Positions 24,806-34,412 of a stretch of 64,000 nt of DNA are shown here, in pieces. The DNA lies in the NCBI RefSeq assembly GCF_000802205.1, contig NZ_CP012850.1:2878587-2942586 (forward strand), read 5' to 3'. Position 1 is the stretch's first letter. Every line of letters begins with the position of its first letter. The translations under genes were made by a program, and so were the position numbers. Under the pieces are notes generated by a model. The model was not told the DNA's origin. It was given only the letters and a program-made list of their open reading frames with translations, and ran no database searches. This DNA is from Candidatus Nitrosocosmicus oleophilus (GTDB lineage: Archaea; Thermoproteota; Nitrososphaeria; Nitrososphaerales; Nitrososphaeraceae).

Positions 24806-27271
24806 TTAGCCCAATTGTTTTTCTAAAACTGATTTGAGATTATTCACTTGTGGATTAAATTTATTCTGAAATGCAAGATCACGAATTAAATCCCCTGATG
24901 AATCAGAACTTTTTTCTAAAAAGTCCAAAATGTTTATTACTTTATCAATTTCGCCAGCCTCAAGTGAGTCTTTTAGATTCGATGAGTCGGCTATAGCTTG
25001 AGATAAAATATTCTCAGGGATAGAAATGTTGGTGGAGTTACTGACTACAAAGCTGCCTGTATCGTTAGTTAATACAATTCCTGCAGCAGCACTACGTGGG
25101 ATGAAATAGTTAGTGGTGGAGTTTTTTATCTGAAGTACATTTGAAGCGTCACTGGAGTTACTTGAGACAGCAATGTTAATGGAGTTACTTACTACAAAGC
25201 TGCCTGTATCGTTAGTTAATACAATTCCTGCTGCAGCAGCAGCACTACTTGGGATAGAAATGTTAGTGGTGGAGTTTTTTATGTGAAGTACATTTGAAGC
25301 ATTACTTGGGATAGAAATGTTGGTGGAGTTACTGACTACAAAGCTGCCTGTATCGTTAGAGATAACCCTTCCTGCAGCAGTATTACTAGAGATGGCAATA
25401 TTAGTGGAGTTACTTACTACAAAGCTGCCTGTATCGTTAGTTAATACAATTCCTGCAGCAGCACTACGTGGGATGAAATAGTTAGTGGTGGAGTTTTTTA
25501 TCTGAAGTACATTTGAAGCGTCACCGGATTTACTAAAGACAGCAATGTTAATGGAGTTACTGACAACAAAGCTGCCTGTATCGTTAGTTAATGATATTGC
25601 TGCAGCAGCACTACGTGGGATGAAATAGTTAGTGGTGGAGTTTTTTATCTGAAGTACATTTGAAGCATTACTTGGGATAGAAATGTTAGTGGAGTTACTG
25701 ACAACAAAGCTGCCTGTATCGTTAGTTAATGATATTGCTGCAGCAGCACTACGTGGGATGGAATAGGTTGTGGTGGATTTACTCTCGCCCAATTTGGTCA
25801 GAAGAAGGTTCTTTCCTTCACTCTCTGACAAGTTATTTACGGTTTGTACAATGTTATTACTTAAGACTACATGATCCAACAATAGATCCGGAATACTTTT
25901 TTCATTATAGATATTCAGATCTGCAGGTGAATTGACAATATCTATGGTCGAATCGGTTGATGATGCAAATATTCTGTTTATTTCCGTAGGTAAAATCCGA
26001 TCGAAATTACTTTTAGTTAGAATGTATTTAATATTCTTCCAATCATCATATCCAGTTAATACCTCCGTTGGTACCTTATCACAATCGATATTAATCGGGA
26101 TTAGCTTTGTTGAGGTTATGTTGTCTTTACCATCCCAATCTAAGGATTTATTTAGAACGTATGGCATATCAGGAGGACATATTTTTTTATGATCTAAATT
26201 GTGATAACCAATCCATGTGCTCATATTAGCCTCGCTTGGTAAACAAGTTGTCACTATTCCTCTAGATTCATTAATGCTTTTTTCATTTAATGGCAGACTA
26301 GCGCACCTGGAGTAATCCAAGGGTCTGTTGCCAACAGGTGAAGGAAATTGAAAATTATAATTCATGATACTCAAATAATTTGGTTTATAGCTGTTGTCAT
26401 CAGTGAGGTTTCCACCGTGTCCTAATCCTAGCGTATGTCCCAACTCATGCATTAATGTTCCTGATTCATAGTAAATATTGGATTTCACATCTCCTGTGGT
26501 AGCATCAGTTTTTAGTATCGTAGAATTTGTATTAAGAAGCTTTGCTTTATCAAATTCACCCAAAGATACAACGAAATCCAAAGTACTTGGATTTGCACAT
26601 CCGGATCTAGTTTCGAAAGGTTTTAGATTCTTCAACGGGGTAAATTGATGAATAAATATTCCGTAATGATATACCATTAATTTTGCTGAATTAATATTTA
26701 TTTTGTTTGAATCGTTAGCGTCATTTGATAACCCGAAGTATTTATCTTTAAGTGAATTGAAACCATCCCATTTTCCGCCAGCTTGACAAACAAGATGAAT
26801 ATATGATTGATGGGGGATTTCATCGTCTACAATTACATGCAAATTAATCCCAGTGGTATTATCGGGATTACAGGGTGGAGAGTTCTTGAAAGCATCCTTG
26901 ATCATTTGAATTGAAGTATCATTTGGTCTGTGATTTTTCATATAATCAATTTCCAAGAATAAATCTTTGTGATCAACTTTTGCTCCAAGAGATTTTAGAT
27001 TAAGATCCATCTGAGAATCATTGTTAAGATCCAAGCCGTATAATTCCCATGCATCTGGGATGTCATCTGCATCCTTATCAATTGGTGTACCAGTATCATT
27101 ACATCCAGTTTTGGCCTCAGCTTTATCTGTAAATAGTCCAGAATAAGTCAATGAAAACAAAAATAATAGAATGCTAATGTCAAGAAAAAGATATCTAAAA
27201 ATCAATGTATTAAATTTCACGATGACTAATAACATTAACTGGTATTTAAATATCCACCCAATATTCCTCAA
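24806..27271 (-). CDS. Secreted metzincin-type zinc metallopeptidase with C-terminal tandem repeats
   Basis: The 821-residue protein has an N-terminal hydrophobic export segment (about 25-50), then a DxDxDxxPDxWE calcium-loop-like segment (about 65-80). The zinc site HELGHTLGLGH (H275, E276, H279, H285) matches HExxHxxGxxH, and the following LSIMNY supplies the metzincin Met-turn. The C-terminal third (about 500-750) carries at least five copies of a ~40-residue repeat with the core NDTGSFVVSNSTNI, each bearing N-glycosylation-type sites and many Ser/Ala, probably a stalk or cell-surface spacer. The substrate is unknown. Monocistronic between the PLD operon and a subtilase gene. Confidence 0.85.
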   Translation of the reverse strand: MRNIGWIFKYQLMLLVIVKFNTLIFRYLFLDISILLFLFSLTYSGLFTDKAEAKTGCNDTGTPIDKDADDIPDAWELYGLDLNNDSQMDLNLKSLGAKVDHKDLFLEIDYMKNHRPNDTSIQMIKDAFKNSPPCNPDNTTGINLHVIVDDEIPHQSYIHLVCQAGGKWDGFNSLKDKYFGLSNDANDSNKININSAKLMVYHYGIFIHQFTPLKNLKPFETRSGCANPSTLDFVVSLGEFDKAKLLNTNSTILKTDATTGDVKSNIYYESGTLMHELGHTLGLGHGGNLTDDNSYKPNYLSIMNYNFQFPSPVGNRPLDYSRCASLPLNEKSINESRGIVTTCLPSEANMSTWIGYHNLDHKKICPPDMPYVLNKSLDWDGKDNITSTKLIPINIDCDKVPTEVLTGYDDWKNIKYILTKSNFDRILPTEINRIFASSTDSTIDIVNSPADLNIYNEKSIPDLLLDHVVLSNNIVQTVNNLSESEGKNLLLTKLGESKSTTTYSIPRSAAAAISLTNDTGSFVVSNSTNISIPSNASNVLQIKNSTTNYFIPRSAAAAISLTNDTGSFVVSNSINIAVFSKSGDASNVLQIKNSTTNYFIPRSAAAGIVLTNDTGSFVVSNSTNIAISSNTAAGRVISNDTGSFVVSNSTNISIPSNASNVLHIKNSTTNISIPSSAAAAAGIVLTNDTGSFVVSNSINIAVSSNSSDASNVLQIKNSTTNYFIPRSAAAGIVLTNDTGSFVVSNSTNISIPENILSQAIADSSNLKDSLEAGEIDKVINILDFLEKSSDSSGDLIRDLAFQNKFNPQVNNLKSVLEKQLG
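25020..25770. repeat. Imperfect ~110-170 bp direct repeats in the metzincin gene
   Basis: A block containing gttactgactacaaagctgcc and cctgtatcgttagttaat recurs six times, interleaved with blocks containing gtgggatgaaatagttagtg. Copies differ by short deletions and substitutions and are combined in different orders, a pattern left by repeated recombination. Confidence 0.85.
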
Positions 27272-27541
27272 TCCTTTGCATAAAATGCAATAACATAAGA
27301 TCAGAGAGAAATGTTTTTGGATTTATTCAGTCGTTTACATGGATCCCATATTCTTCATGTCTAGCCAATCAGCCCACTGAGTACACTGATAGAAGACACA
27401 CGATGTAGGCTAGCTAGTTAATTAAATCATAAATCAATTTCAAAATATCAAATAACCATTTCAATCAATCAATTAATTGGTGCGAAAAAATAAGAGAAAC
27501 TATGCTGGCATAATTAGAATTCACAAAAAGAATAATAGATT

Positions 27542-29017
27542 CTAGTTTGGATTTGAAACCGTTGTGACGTTTTTACCATATAATAATGGTTCATTTACAC
27601 CATCTACATCTCCGGTGAAGTATCCGTGACCATTGCCATCACATTGCATGTTTCCCTTGGTTGCTGATGTTAGTAGGGCGTTGTACACTTCAGATGGTGA
27701 TGCGTCAGGGTGATTAGCCTTGTATAGAGCTGCTTCTCCGGCTACATGAGGAGTTGCCATGCTTGTGCCTGAGATTGACTTAAAAGTTCCATCATTCCAA
27801 GTTGATAGAATATCAGAACCAGGGGCTGCTATATCTACTATGGGACCATAATTACTATAAGAAGAAAAAGAATCGTCAAGATCGCCAAAAGAAGATGGAG
27901 TCCCCATTCCCCCACATTTACCATCTGTATCACTTATAGAAGATACTGTTATTACATTTTGGAACCTAGCTGGAACGTACCAGTCAGCAGGGTTTGCCTC
28001 ATTACCCGCCGCGACTGCTACAACTACACCTGCATTAATTAGATCATTAATGCTACTTTCATAGACTGAAGAGTCACATTCCGATCTCCATGCGGGACAG
28101 TAGCCACCTAAGCTCAGGTTTACAACGTCTATCGTATCAGCGTTTTCTAATACATAATTAAGTCCTGAAAGAATTCCTGATAGGGATCCACTACAACCAT
28201 CTGCAGTCTTCTCTAATACTTTAACATTCCAGATTCGGGCATCAGGTGCTGCACCTACTACACCAAAAGAGTTATTTCTCGCGGCAGCAGTGCCGGCGAC
28301 ATGTGTACCGTGACCACAATTATCTTGTGTAGAGATCCCAACAAAAGAAATGTTCTTGAAGAGATTAAGATCTTTATGGTTGTTAACCCCTGTATCTAAT
28401 ATTGCAATATCAGCATTGGCTGATTGTAGGGACTTGTTGGTAGCCTCAGCATCAATTCTATCTATGCCCCTTGGAATAGTCTGCGTTGATGTCTTAAAAT
28501 CACTTGCATTTGATATAGGTTCTGGGATAGTCATTAACATATCTGCTTGAGCGGACTCAACGAGCGGATTTTCCTCTAATATATTTTCAACAACTGAAGA
28601 CACGACAGAAGAATTGTCTAGTAAACTAGCTCCACTAAATGAGCCATTTTCTGAGGGTGCTATATCAAGTACATACGTATTCAGACCTAATAGCGAACGA
28701 TTTACACTGGCATCAAATCCTTGATCCTCAATATCAGTGGTCACGGCCGAGATAGGATCACTAATTGAAAGTGCTGCTCCTCCTAATGCAGAGGGATCTT
28801 TTAACTTGACTATGTATTTGCCAGGAATAACTGCAGTTTCGGTGGGAGGGGTACTTACCGAAGTAGTATTTGAAGTATTACTATTATTTGATATAGTATT
28901 GTTCTGTCCTAAAGAAAATTGCATTGGCATCAAGGTAATTGGAGAACCAATTATTGACAATACAAGGATAACAGTGACAATAACTTGAGTTCTTTTCAAT
29001 GTTTTGAGATTATCCAT
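27542..29017 (-). CDS. Secreted subtilisin-like serine protease (S8) with I9 propeptide
   Basis: The 491-residue preproprotein has a signal peptide (about 10-38), a short Asn/Ser/Thr linker, an inhibitor-I9-type propeptide (about 62-160, starting GKYIVKLKD), and the catalytic domain. The triad is Asp208 (ILDTG), His236 (GHGTHVAG) and Ser419 (GTSMATPHVAG), with oxyanion-hole Asn339 (AAGNE). Several cysteines in the catalytic domain suggest disulphides. It would act outside the cell on proteins. It is complete and looks active. ATG 29017 start; no co-transcribed neighbour. Confidence 0.95.
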   Translation of the reverse strand: MDNLKTLKRTQVIVTVILVLSIIGSPITLMPMQFSLGQNNTISNNSNTSNTTSVSTPPTETAVIPGKYIVKLKDPSALGGAALSISDPISAVTTDIEDQGFDASVNRSLLGLNTYVLDIAPSENGSFSGASLLDNSSVVSSVVENILEENPLVESAQADMLMTIPEPISNASDFKTSTQTIPRGIDRIDAEATNKSLQSANADIAILDTGVNNHKDLNLFKNISFVGISTQDNCGHGTHVAGTAAARNNSFGVVGAAPDARIWNVKVLEKTADGCSGSLSGILSGLNYVLENADTIDVVNLSLGGYCPAWRSECDSSVYESSINDLINAGVVVAVAAGNEANPADWYVPARFQNVITVSSISDTDGKCGGMGTPSSFGDLDDSFSSYSNYGPIVDIAAPGSDILSTWNDGTFKSISGTSMATPHVAGEAALYKANHPDASPSEVYNALLTSATKGNMQCDGNGHGYFTGDVDGVNEPLLYGKNVTTVSNPN

Positions 29018-30089
29018 ATTGAAGATTCTGAATCAAGTAGTATTTAAGATTATAGATGTATCTTTACAATGTTCATAAGCCTTTTAAAGATGACAAACTG
29101 GAGAATGTCAAAGTGTGTGGCGAAAATCCTGATTTATTTAATGCAAATAAAATTAGATATATTAATTAGAAAATAGGAATTGGGGTTAACTGCACATAAC
29201 GATACTTTACTATTATCATCAGGATCATAAAAGTAGGTAAATAGAGGATAACCAACAACCAAAAATAGATATGATAATTTTCACAGGCGTATAAACTTCA
29301 AATCTAAAAATAATCTGAAAAAGCGAATTTGTAAATACAAAATTAACAAGATGAGATTTAGATCGATAGAATGGCATAATTTAAGGAATTTGAAATAAAG
29401 TGTATTAAATGTTTAAGGTTTGTTCTACAAGGTGGGCCCATTTTGACCTTATCAACGAATAATAGGATAACAAATTACCTTGAATAGCCAGATCAATGAT
29501 GCACTCTCACTTTGTATAACTGTGCAACAGGTGTATTGGGTCAACTAATACATTTTCCTAATCGGCACAAGATAATATTCAAATAAAGCACTTTCGATGT
29601 CAAAAAATTCGTTATTATCCAAGCTAAAGGATTTCTACTATATTGTTAATCTTTTCTTGACATCAAGGTACTATTCAAATCCTCAAGAAAGATATTTCCA
29701 AATATTCTATAAAAGGGAATTCAATTCTTAACATAAATTTGGTTAATATAGTTAAAATAGTGAAATAATGTAAAACCTATAGGAGCCAAACATCATCAGT
29801 GAGTTTTCACGTTGTAGATGATTGGAATGAAACATAATGAGAAATTACAACATACAAGAGAGCTGTAAATAACCCATTAGTAACAGTGAGAATGATATTT
29901 GAAACAATGAATTTTACTGTAATATTCAATAATTACTAATATATCTTAATTGGATTTGAAATCTGATTGACATTTACAAAACTTTAATTATATTTGTACT
30001 ATTCAATTATTGTTGGAATATTACAAAATTTAAAAGGACATCTGCTTAATTATTGATAATGTTAAATAGTTGAATTCAATGGATATATT
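29018..30089. other. Intergenic between divergent genes, ~1.07 kb
   Basis: This is the longest gene-free stretch of the window, between the subtilase gene and the divergent ParB-like gene. I see no coding frame, tRNA or direct repeat, and no obvious palindromic parS-like site. Confidence 0.5.
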
Positions 30090-30959
30090 ATGCAAATACA
30101 CTTTTCAGCCTCACCCCTGTTGAAGGGTATAATAGAAGAAATAGATATTTCAAAGATTTCGGCACCTAAATTTATCTTCCGTAATTTAGATACGAATATG
30201 TTAAATGAACTGGCTATCTCAATTAGACAACACGGCCTACTAAATCCCATAGTTATAAGAACAAAAAAAGATGGCTTTGAAATTGTATCAGGAGTCTCGA
30301 GATTTCTTGCATGCAAGAAATTAGGCTACAGGAAAATAATGTCTCATATCATAGAAGTAAATGATATTGAAGCGTTTGAAATCTCTCTGATAGAAAATAT
30401 CCAGAGAAAAAACCTAAGTCCACTAGAGGAAGCAAATGCCTTTAAAGCATATATTATTGATTTCGGGTGGGGAGGAATCTCAAGTCTGTCCGACAAGATT
30501 TCAAAGAGTGTATCATATATTTATAAAAGATTGTCAATATTAGACCTTCCACAGGAGTTAATTGAAAATTACAAGAATTCCTTATTGAACAAAAGTACAT
30601 TGGAAGAATTAGTCTTTTTAAAGGATCATGATGAGCAATTAAAGATTGCTAGACAGGCGATTAATAACAACATGACTGTCTTAGAAATCCGAAGAATGAT
30701 CAAGAGAGCAGTATCAAAACAAAGTGATCAAAATTCCTTTTATGATATACCTACAACGAACTCGGAAGATTTGGATATTAAAACTTTACGTTCTTTTGAT
30801 AAAAGCATTACGACACTCAAAATCGCTCTGAATAAGCTCGGAACGATAATAGACGCTATTGAAGCAAATTGGGTTGTTTACGAAATATTAATGCAACACA
30901 AAAGTATGCTCAATAACCAAATTGATATCTTAATTAAGGAAAAAAAGAAGATTGTCTAA
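30090..30959 (+). CDS. ParB/Spo0J-like protein
   Basis: The 289-residue protein has an N-terminal ParB/sulfiredoxin-like domain (about 15-105), a middle helix-turn-helix region (about 120-185, SDKISKSVSYIYKRLSILDLP), and a variable C-terminal helical part for dimerisation. Of the CTP-binding motifs, ENIQR (about residues 108-112) is canonical, while the GERRxRA motif reads GVSRFLA, keeping one Arg. No ParA-type ATPase is next to it, so a classical segregation cassette is absent; it could be a nucleoid-binding or regulatory ParB relative. ATG 30090. It stands alone, preceded by more than 1 kb of gene-free DNA. Confidence 0.85.
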   Translation: MQIHFSASPLLKGIIEEIDISKISAPKFIFRNLDTNMLNELAISIRQHGLLNPIVIRTKKDGFEIVSGVSRFLACKKLGYRKIMSHIIEVNDIEAFEISLIENIQRKNLSPLEEANAFKAYIIDFGWGGISSLSDKISKSVSYIYKRLSILDLPQELIENYKNSLLNKSTLEELVFLKDHDEQLKIARQAINNNMTVLEIRRMIKRAVSKQSDQNSFYDIPTTNSEDLDIKTLRSFDKSITTLKIALNKLGTIIDAIEANWVVYEILMQHKSMLNNQIDILIKEKKKIV

Positions 30960-31312
30960 AGACTAATGATACTCTTTTTAAATATAAGATAAGGGCAAGA
31001 ATATGAATGAAAAATAACAGGGCAAGAATACGCAATAATCCTTGTGGAAATAATCTCGCGATTTTAGATATAGTTCAGTAGATTTCCAAATTCTTTTCTT
31101 AGCCGTCATATTTGAAAGGTAATAATTTAATATTGAGCCTTTTATTCTCCTATTTGTTACCTTTCACTAGATCCAGAAAGATTCGTTCAGTTACAAATCA
31201 ATTTATTACAAAGAATGAAATTATGGGATATGAATACAAGTGTGCCTCATCAGACTTTAATACTGGGAATTAACACAGTAGCCCGTACATAACGAGAGAT
31301 TAACAGCTATAG
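30960..31312. other. Intergenic, ~350 bp
   Basis: The stretch lies between two convergent genes. I see nothing coding or structured in it. Confidence 0.45.
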
Positions 31313-31735
31313 TCAGACGAGTTCGTTAACTGTAATTGTCCTGATCGCAGTTGCTGAAACATGTGTCTCGTCACCAGCAAAGAATGCTTCAACAGAATAT
31401 TCTCCTGGGGCTAGTAGGACTCCTAAACTGTATTTACCATATTCATTAGTTATAACGTTCTCAGTGTTCTCATCTATACCTGAAATTATTACAGTAACGC
31501 TCCCTATACCTGAATCCCCGCATTTAAGTTCACCCAATAAGTATACAGGAAGGGTACTACCTGATGCAACAGTTCCTCCACTGGGATTTGAATTTAAACT
31601 TAATGATGTTTGGCAGTCAGTCATTTGAGCTGAAGCTTGACTAAATGACGTTGATGTCATTGCAAGTACAGTGAATGCAAAAATACCTGTCATAATTACA
31701 AGGATGAATGTGTTGCTATAATTATTGTTATTCAT
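31313..31735 (-). CDS. Small secreted Ig-like / carboxypeptidase-regulatory-like domain protein
   Basis: The 140-residue product has a signal peptide (about 8-36, ending SQASAQ). The mature part is one beta-sandwich domain: SLNSNPSGGTV strands, then a NEYGKYSLGVLLAPGEYSVEAFFAGD segment like the G-x-Y-x-(3-6)-P-G-x-Y signature of carboxypeptidase-regulatory or bacterial Ig-like domains. Two cysteines (about 40 and 74) could form a disulphide. It is probably a surface or extracellular binding domain. ATG 31735. Confidence 0.7.
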   Translation of the reverse strand: MNNNNYSNTFILVIMTGIFAFTVLAMTSTSFSQASAQMTDCQTSLSLNSNPSGGTVASGSTLPVYLLGELKCGDSGIGSVTVIISGIDENTENVITNEYGKYSLGVLLAPGEYSVEAFFAGDETHVSATAIRTITVNELV

Positions 31736-32125
31736 AATTTACATCACATTAAGCCGTTAAATATTTAAGCATTTTACTCGGGGAATTTTTGTTCAACCAC
31801 ATACTATAACATGAACTTATTCACCATAATGAAAATAAAAAATAATCTCAAGTAAATAGATGTCTAATGGGCTAACATCATATCTTTCTCCTATCCAATA
31901 GAGAAAAATATAGACATGTACATATTTGAAAGATTATCCCCTGGTGATCAGCTGGTGATAGGAAAATAAGTAAGATTGAGTTAGACCTAAGATCTCGTAT
32001 TTTTAGAATTTGAAACACTAAAAAAATCTTTTACGACATTCATATAATGCTGATACCATTTTAAATTTGTCAAAAAAAGATAAATTCATTTTATATTTAT
32101 AAAGTCATTTGTAGAAAAATTATCA
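31736..32125. other. Intergenic between divergent genes, ~390 bp
   Basis: It contains a good TATA-like box for the Lrp-type gene at its right end and otherwise nothing I can identify. Confidence 0.45.
32090..32104 (+). promoter_or_regulatory. Candidate TATA box of the Lrp-type regulator
   Basis: TTTATATTTATAAAG is centred 29 nt before ATG 32126, the spacing expected for a leaderless or very short leader transcript. Confidence 0.5.
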
Positions 32126-32563
32126 ATGGATGATATAGATTCAAAAATACTAAGAAGACTTTTAACAGATGCTAGGAGTTCGTATAGAAAAATAGCATTT
32201 GAATTGGGAATTTCTCCACCCACAGTACTTAATCGAATTTCCAAACTTGAAAGAGATGAGGTAATAAAGTCCTATTCTGCAATGGTAGATTATGCAAAAA
32301 TAGGATTTGATTTGACAGCGGTAATTGAAGTGACAGCTATTAAGAATAAAATAATTGAGGTACAAAGGCATATATCAAAATTTTCTAATGTTTGTGCAGT
32401 TTATGATATTACAGGCTTGACTGATTTAATAATCATTGCAAAGTTTAAGAATCGTTCAGAATTAAGTGATTTTGTCAAGCATGATTTATCACTGCCGTAT
32501 ATCGATAGAACTAATACCCACATAGTCTTAATTACCGCTAAAGAGGATTTCAGATTATTGTGA
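32126..32563 (+). CDS. Lrp/AsnC-family transcriptional regulator
   Basis: The 145-residue protein has an N-terminal winged helix-turn-helix (about 4-60, IDSKILRRLLTDARSSYRKIA then GISPPTVLNRISKLE) and a C-terminal RAM-type ligand domain (about 65-140). Such regulators sense amino acids and often control nitrogen genes. Its last 9 bp overlap the end of the convergent GXGXG glutamate-synthase gene, so it is a good candidate regulator of the glutamine synthetase / glutamate synthase block. That link is inferred from position. Confidence 0.9.
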   Translation: MDDIDSKILRRLLTDARSSYRKIAFELGISPPTVLNRISKLERDEVIKSYSAMVDYAKIGFDLTAVIEVTAIKNKIIEVQRHISKFSNVCAVYDITGLTDLIIIAKFKNRSELSDFVKHDLSLPYIDRTNTHIVLITAKEDFRLL

Positions 32564-33478
32564 TACTATATCAGGTACTATTTTGATAAAGTCGCGCATA
32601 TCGTATTTTTGAACATCTTCCATTGACTTATTCGTTAGGGATATTACAGGGTTTTCCATAGAAAAATCATTTAATTGTTCTATGTATAGTTCTTTTTCAA
32701 ATACCCGCAGTGTTTCCCTTATTATGGAGTAATCTTCTATAGACAAGTTATCAATTTTTGCTCCCTCGGCTGCGATGGTTCCCTGGGGAGAATAAATTAC
32801 TCCTCCAACCATCCCCGGACCAAATAATTCACCTGGCAACCCCAAATTAAGTAATATACCACCTGACATGTATAGACCTGAATTATATCCTGCACCAAAA
32901 GTTACCAGCCTACCACCTCTTGCTTGTCCCATTGCTCTTTCCATACATCCTTTTTTGATCAGGACATCCACACCGGTGCTAAATTCAGTTGCTTGATTAT
33001 TTTGACAAGCCAATTCCGTGGCAAATCCCTCTACAATTATTTTACCTTTATATCCTTTATCAGCCAACCCATTCTCGCTGTTACCCTTTACTGTCCATGT
33101 GCCATCAAAATTGCAAAATGCTCCAAAAAAATTTCCGACGTTACCTTCTACCACTAGATCGAGTTTTATTGTCTTGTCAAAACTGAGTATCCCTATTCTG
33201 TATAAGGACCTTGGGTTTTTTATTATGAGCTTAGTTTCACCTTCAATCACCTTTTTACTTATGATTGAATTTATTGCTCTTTCCATTATCAGCGGGGAAC
33301 TTACAACATCTCCAAATTTTTCAATCGATGCACGTTTTGTCCCTTCTGGGAGTTTTATGCCATATTGTTGCTCAAATAAAGTGTTAATCCTTTCAAATTG
33401 CATATCAGGATTAGATATTTTTGAACCTATTTCTTTTAGTATTATTCCAAGTTCATCAATATCTAATATGTAACACAT
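32555..33478 (-). CDS. Glutamate-synthase-like GXGXG (alpha-subunit C-terminal) domain protein
   Basis: This corresponds to the C-terminal beta-helix domain of glutamate synthase (COG0070-like; also found as GlxC or MgsB). The hallmark Gly-rich turns are visible in GYKGKIIVEGFAT, ARGGRLVTFGAGYNSGLY and GGILLNLG. I choose ATG 33478 (MCYILDID); a TTG 33499 would add seven residues. It is the last gene of a minus-strand block and lies 16-37 bp after the amidotransferase gene. In whole enzymes this domain positions the amidotransferase and FMN domains and lines the ammonia channel region. Confidence 0.85.
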   Translation of the reverse strand: MCYILDIDELGIILKEIGSKISNPDMQFERINTLFEQQYGIKLPEGTKRASIEKFGDVVSSPLIMERAINSIISKKVIEGETKLIIKNPRSLYRIGILSFDKTIKLDLVVEGNVGNFFGAFCNFDGTWTVKGNSENGLADKGYKGKIIVEGFATELACQNNQATEFSTGVDVLIKKGCMERAMGQARGGRLVTFGAGYNSGLYMSGGILLNLGLPGELFGPGMVGGVIYSPQGTIAAEGAKIDNLSIEDYSIIRETLRVFEKELYIEQLNDFSMENPVISLTNKSMEDVQKYDMRDFIKIVPDIVSQ

Positions 33479-33515
33479 TAGTCTTTGGTCGTTGATCAAA
33501 GCCTTATTAATTTAT

Positions 33516-34394
33516 TTATTCGATGGTAAAAACCAATGACTTACCTGGCGAGGCTGCCTTCACTTCCCTGTTGGCTCCGATGATATCCAAAGCAGATAGG
33601 TCCGTCGCCATAGCCCAAAATGCAGGATAAGCATCTGACCCAGGATTATAACCCACAATACCCTTTCTTGTTCCAAATTTATCCCGTACTAATGACAAAG
33701 TACGATTGGTGGATGCAATATACGTAAAAGGCCCATCAGCTTTTTGAATGAATTCACTATGTGCCTTCTCTAGGTCGCCATGCTGTAATAGCTGGTCGAC
33801 AAGAAATATTGCTATCACTTCTGAATCACAGCTAGAATAGAAAGGGTATCCTTTGATTTCTAGCATATTTCTTAGTTTGGAATAATTTGCTATTTCTCCG
33901 TTATGCACCACTGCAATATCGGGCATAACAGTAGTACTAAAGGGATGAGCATTGCTTGGATCAACGTTACTGCTTGTCGCAATTCTCAAATGTCCTATTC
34001 CGTGAGTCCCGTTCATTGATCTTATATTGTATTTTTTATCAAGGTCTCTCACTAGACCCACATTCTTAATCAACTTCATTTCTTTAGTATAACCCATAAT
34101 TGAGACGTTTTCGTCTTCTCTTAACCTGGAAACAAGTTGATCAGAACCTTTTGAATATTTAATTTCCGTAGTAGTTTTTTCTTCCCTCATCTCGTATTCA
34201 TTCTCACACTTTATGAGGTAAGCAAGGCTAGCAAACGAATTACTTTGACAAGTGTCGTCATTATTGTATATGGCTACTCCAGCGCTATCTTGTGCTCTTA
34301 CTTGCTGGCTTTCCATCATCTTGTAAAGTAGTTCACCTACTAAGAAGTTTGAATCGGTATGTTCTTCTAATATAATCCCACATATTCCACACAC
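33516..34394 (-). CDS. Class-II glutamine amidotransferase subunit of the split glutamate-synthase-like enzyme
   Basis: The 292-residue protein starts with GTG and CGICGI, so removal of Met exposes the N-terminal nucleophile Cys typical of Ntn amidotransferases. RAQDSAGVAIY, GHLRIATSS and HNGEIANY match the glutamine-binding motifs. It hydrolyses glutamine to give ammonia for the synthase subunit. Length equals stand-alone subunits such as archaeal GltB domain 1, GlxB or MgsA. A SD-like GAGGGG precedes the start. It lies 18 bp after the degenerate FMN-barrel gene. Confidence 0.9.
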   Translation of the reverse strand: MCGICGIILEEHTDSNFLVGELLYKMMESQQVRAQDSAGVAIYNNDDTCQSNSFASLAYLIKCENEYEMREEKTTTEIKYSKGSDQLVSRLREDENVSIMGYTKEMKLIKNVGLVRDLDKKYNIRSMNGTHGIGHLRIATSSNVDPSNAHPFSTTVMPDIAVVHNGEIANYSKLRNMLEIKGYPFYSSCDSEVIAIFLVDQLLQHGDLEKAHSEFIQKADGPFTYIASTNRTLSLVRDKFGTRKGIVGYNPGSDAYPAFWAMATDLSALDIIGANREVKAASPGKSLVFTIE

Positions 34395-34412
34395 GTTACT
34401 TTCATCCCCTCT

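Noticed and set aside
29018-30089. Replication origin or parS cluster next to the ParB-like gene
   Set aside because: I found no repeated palindromes, origin-box-like repeats or Cdc6/Orc gene.
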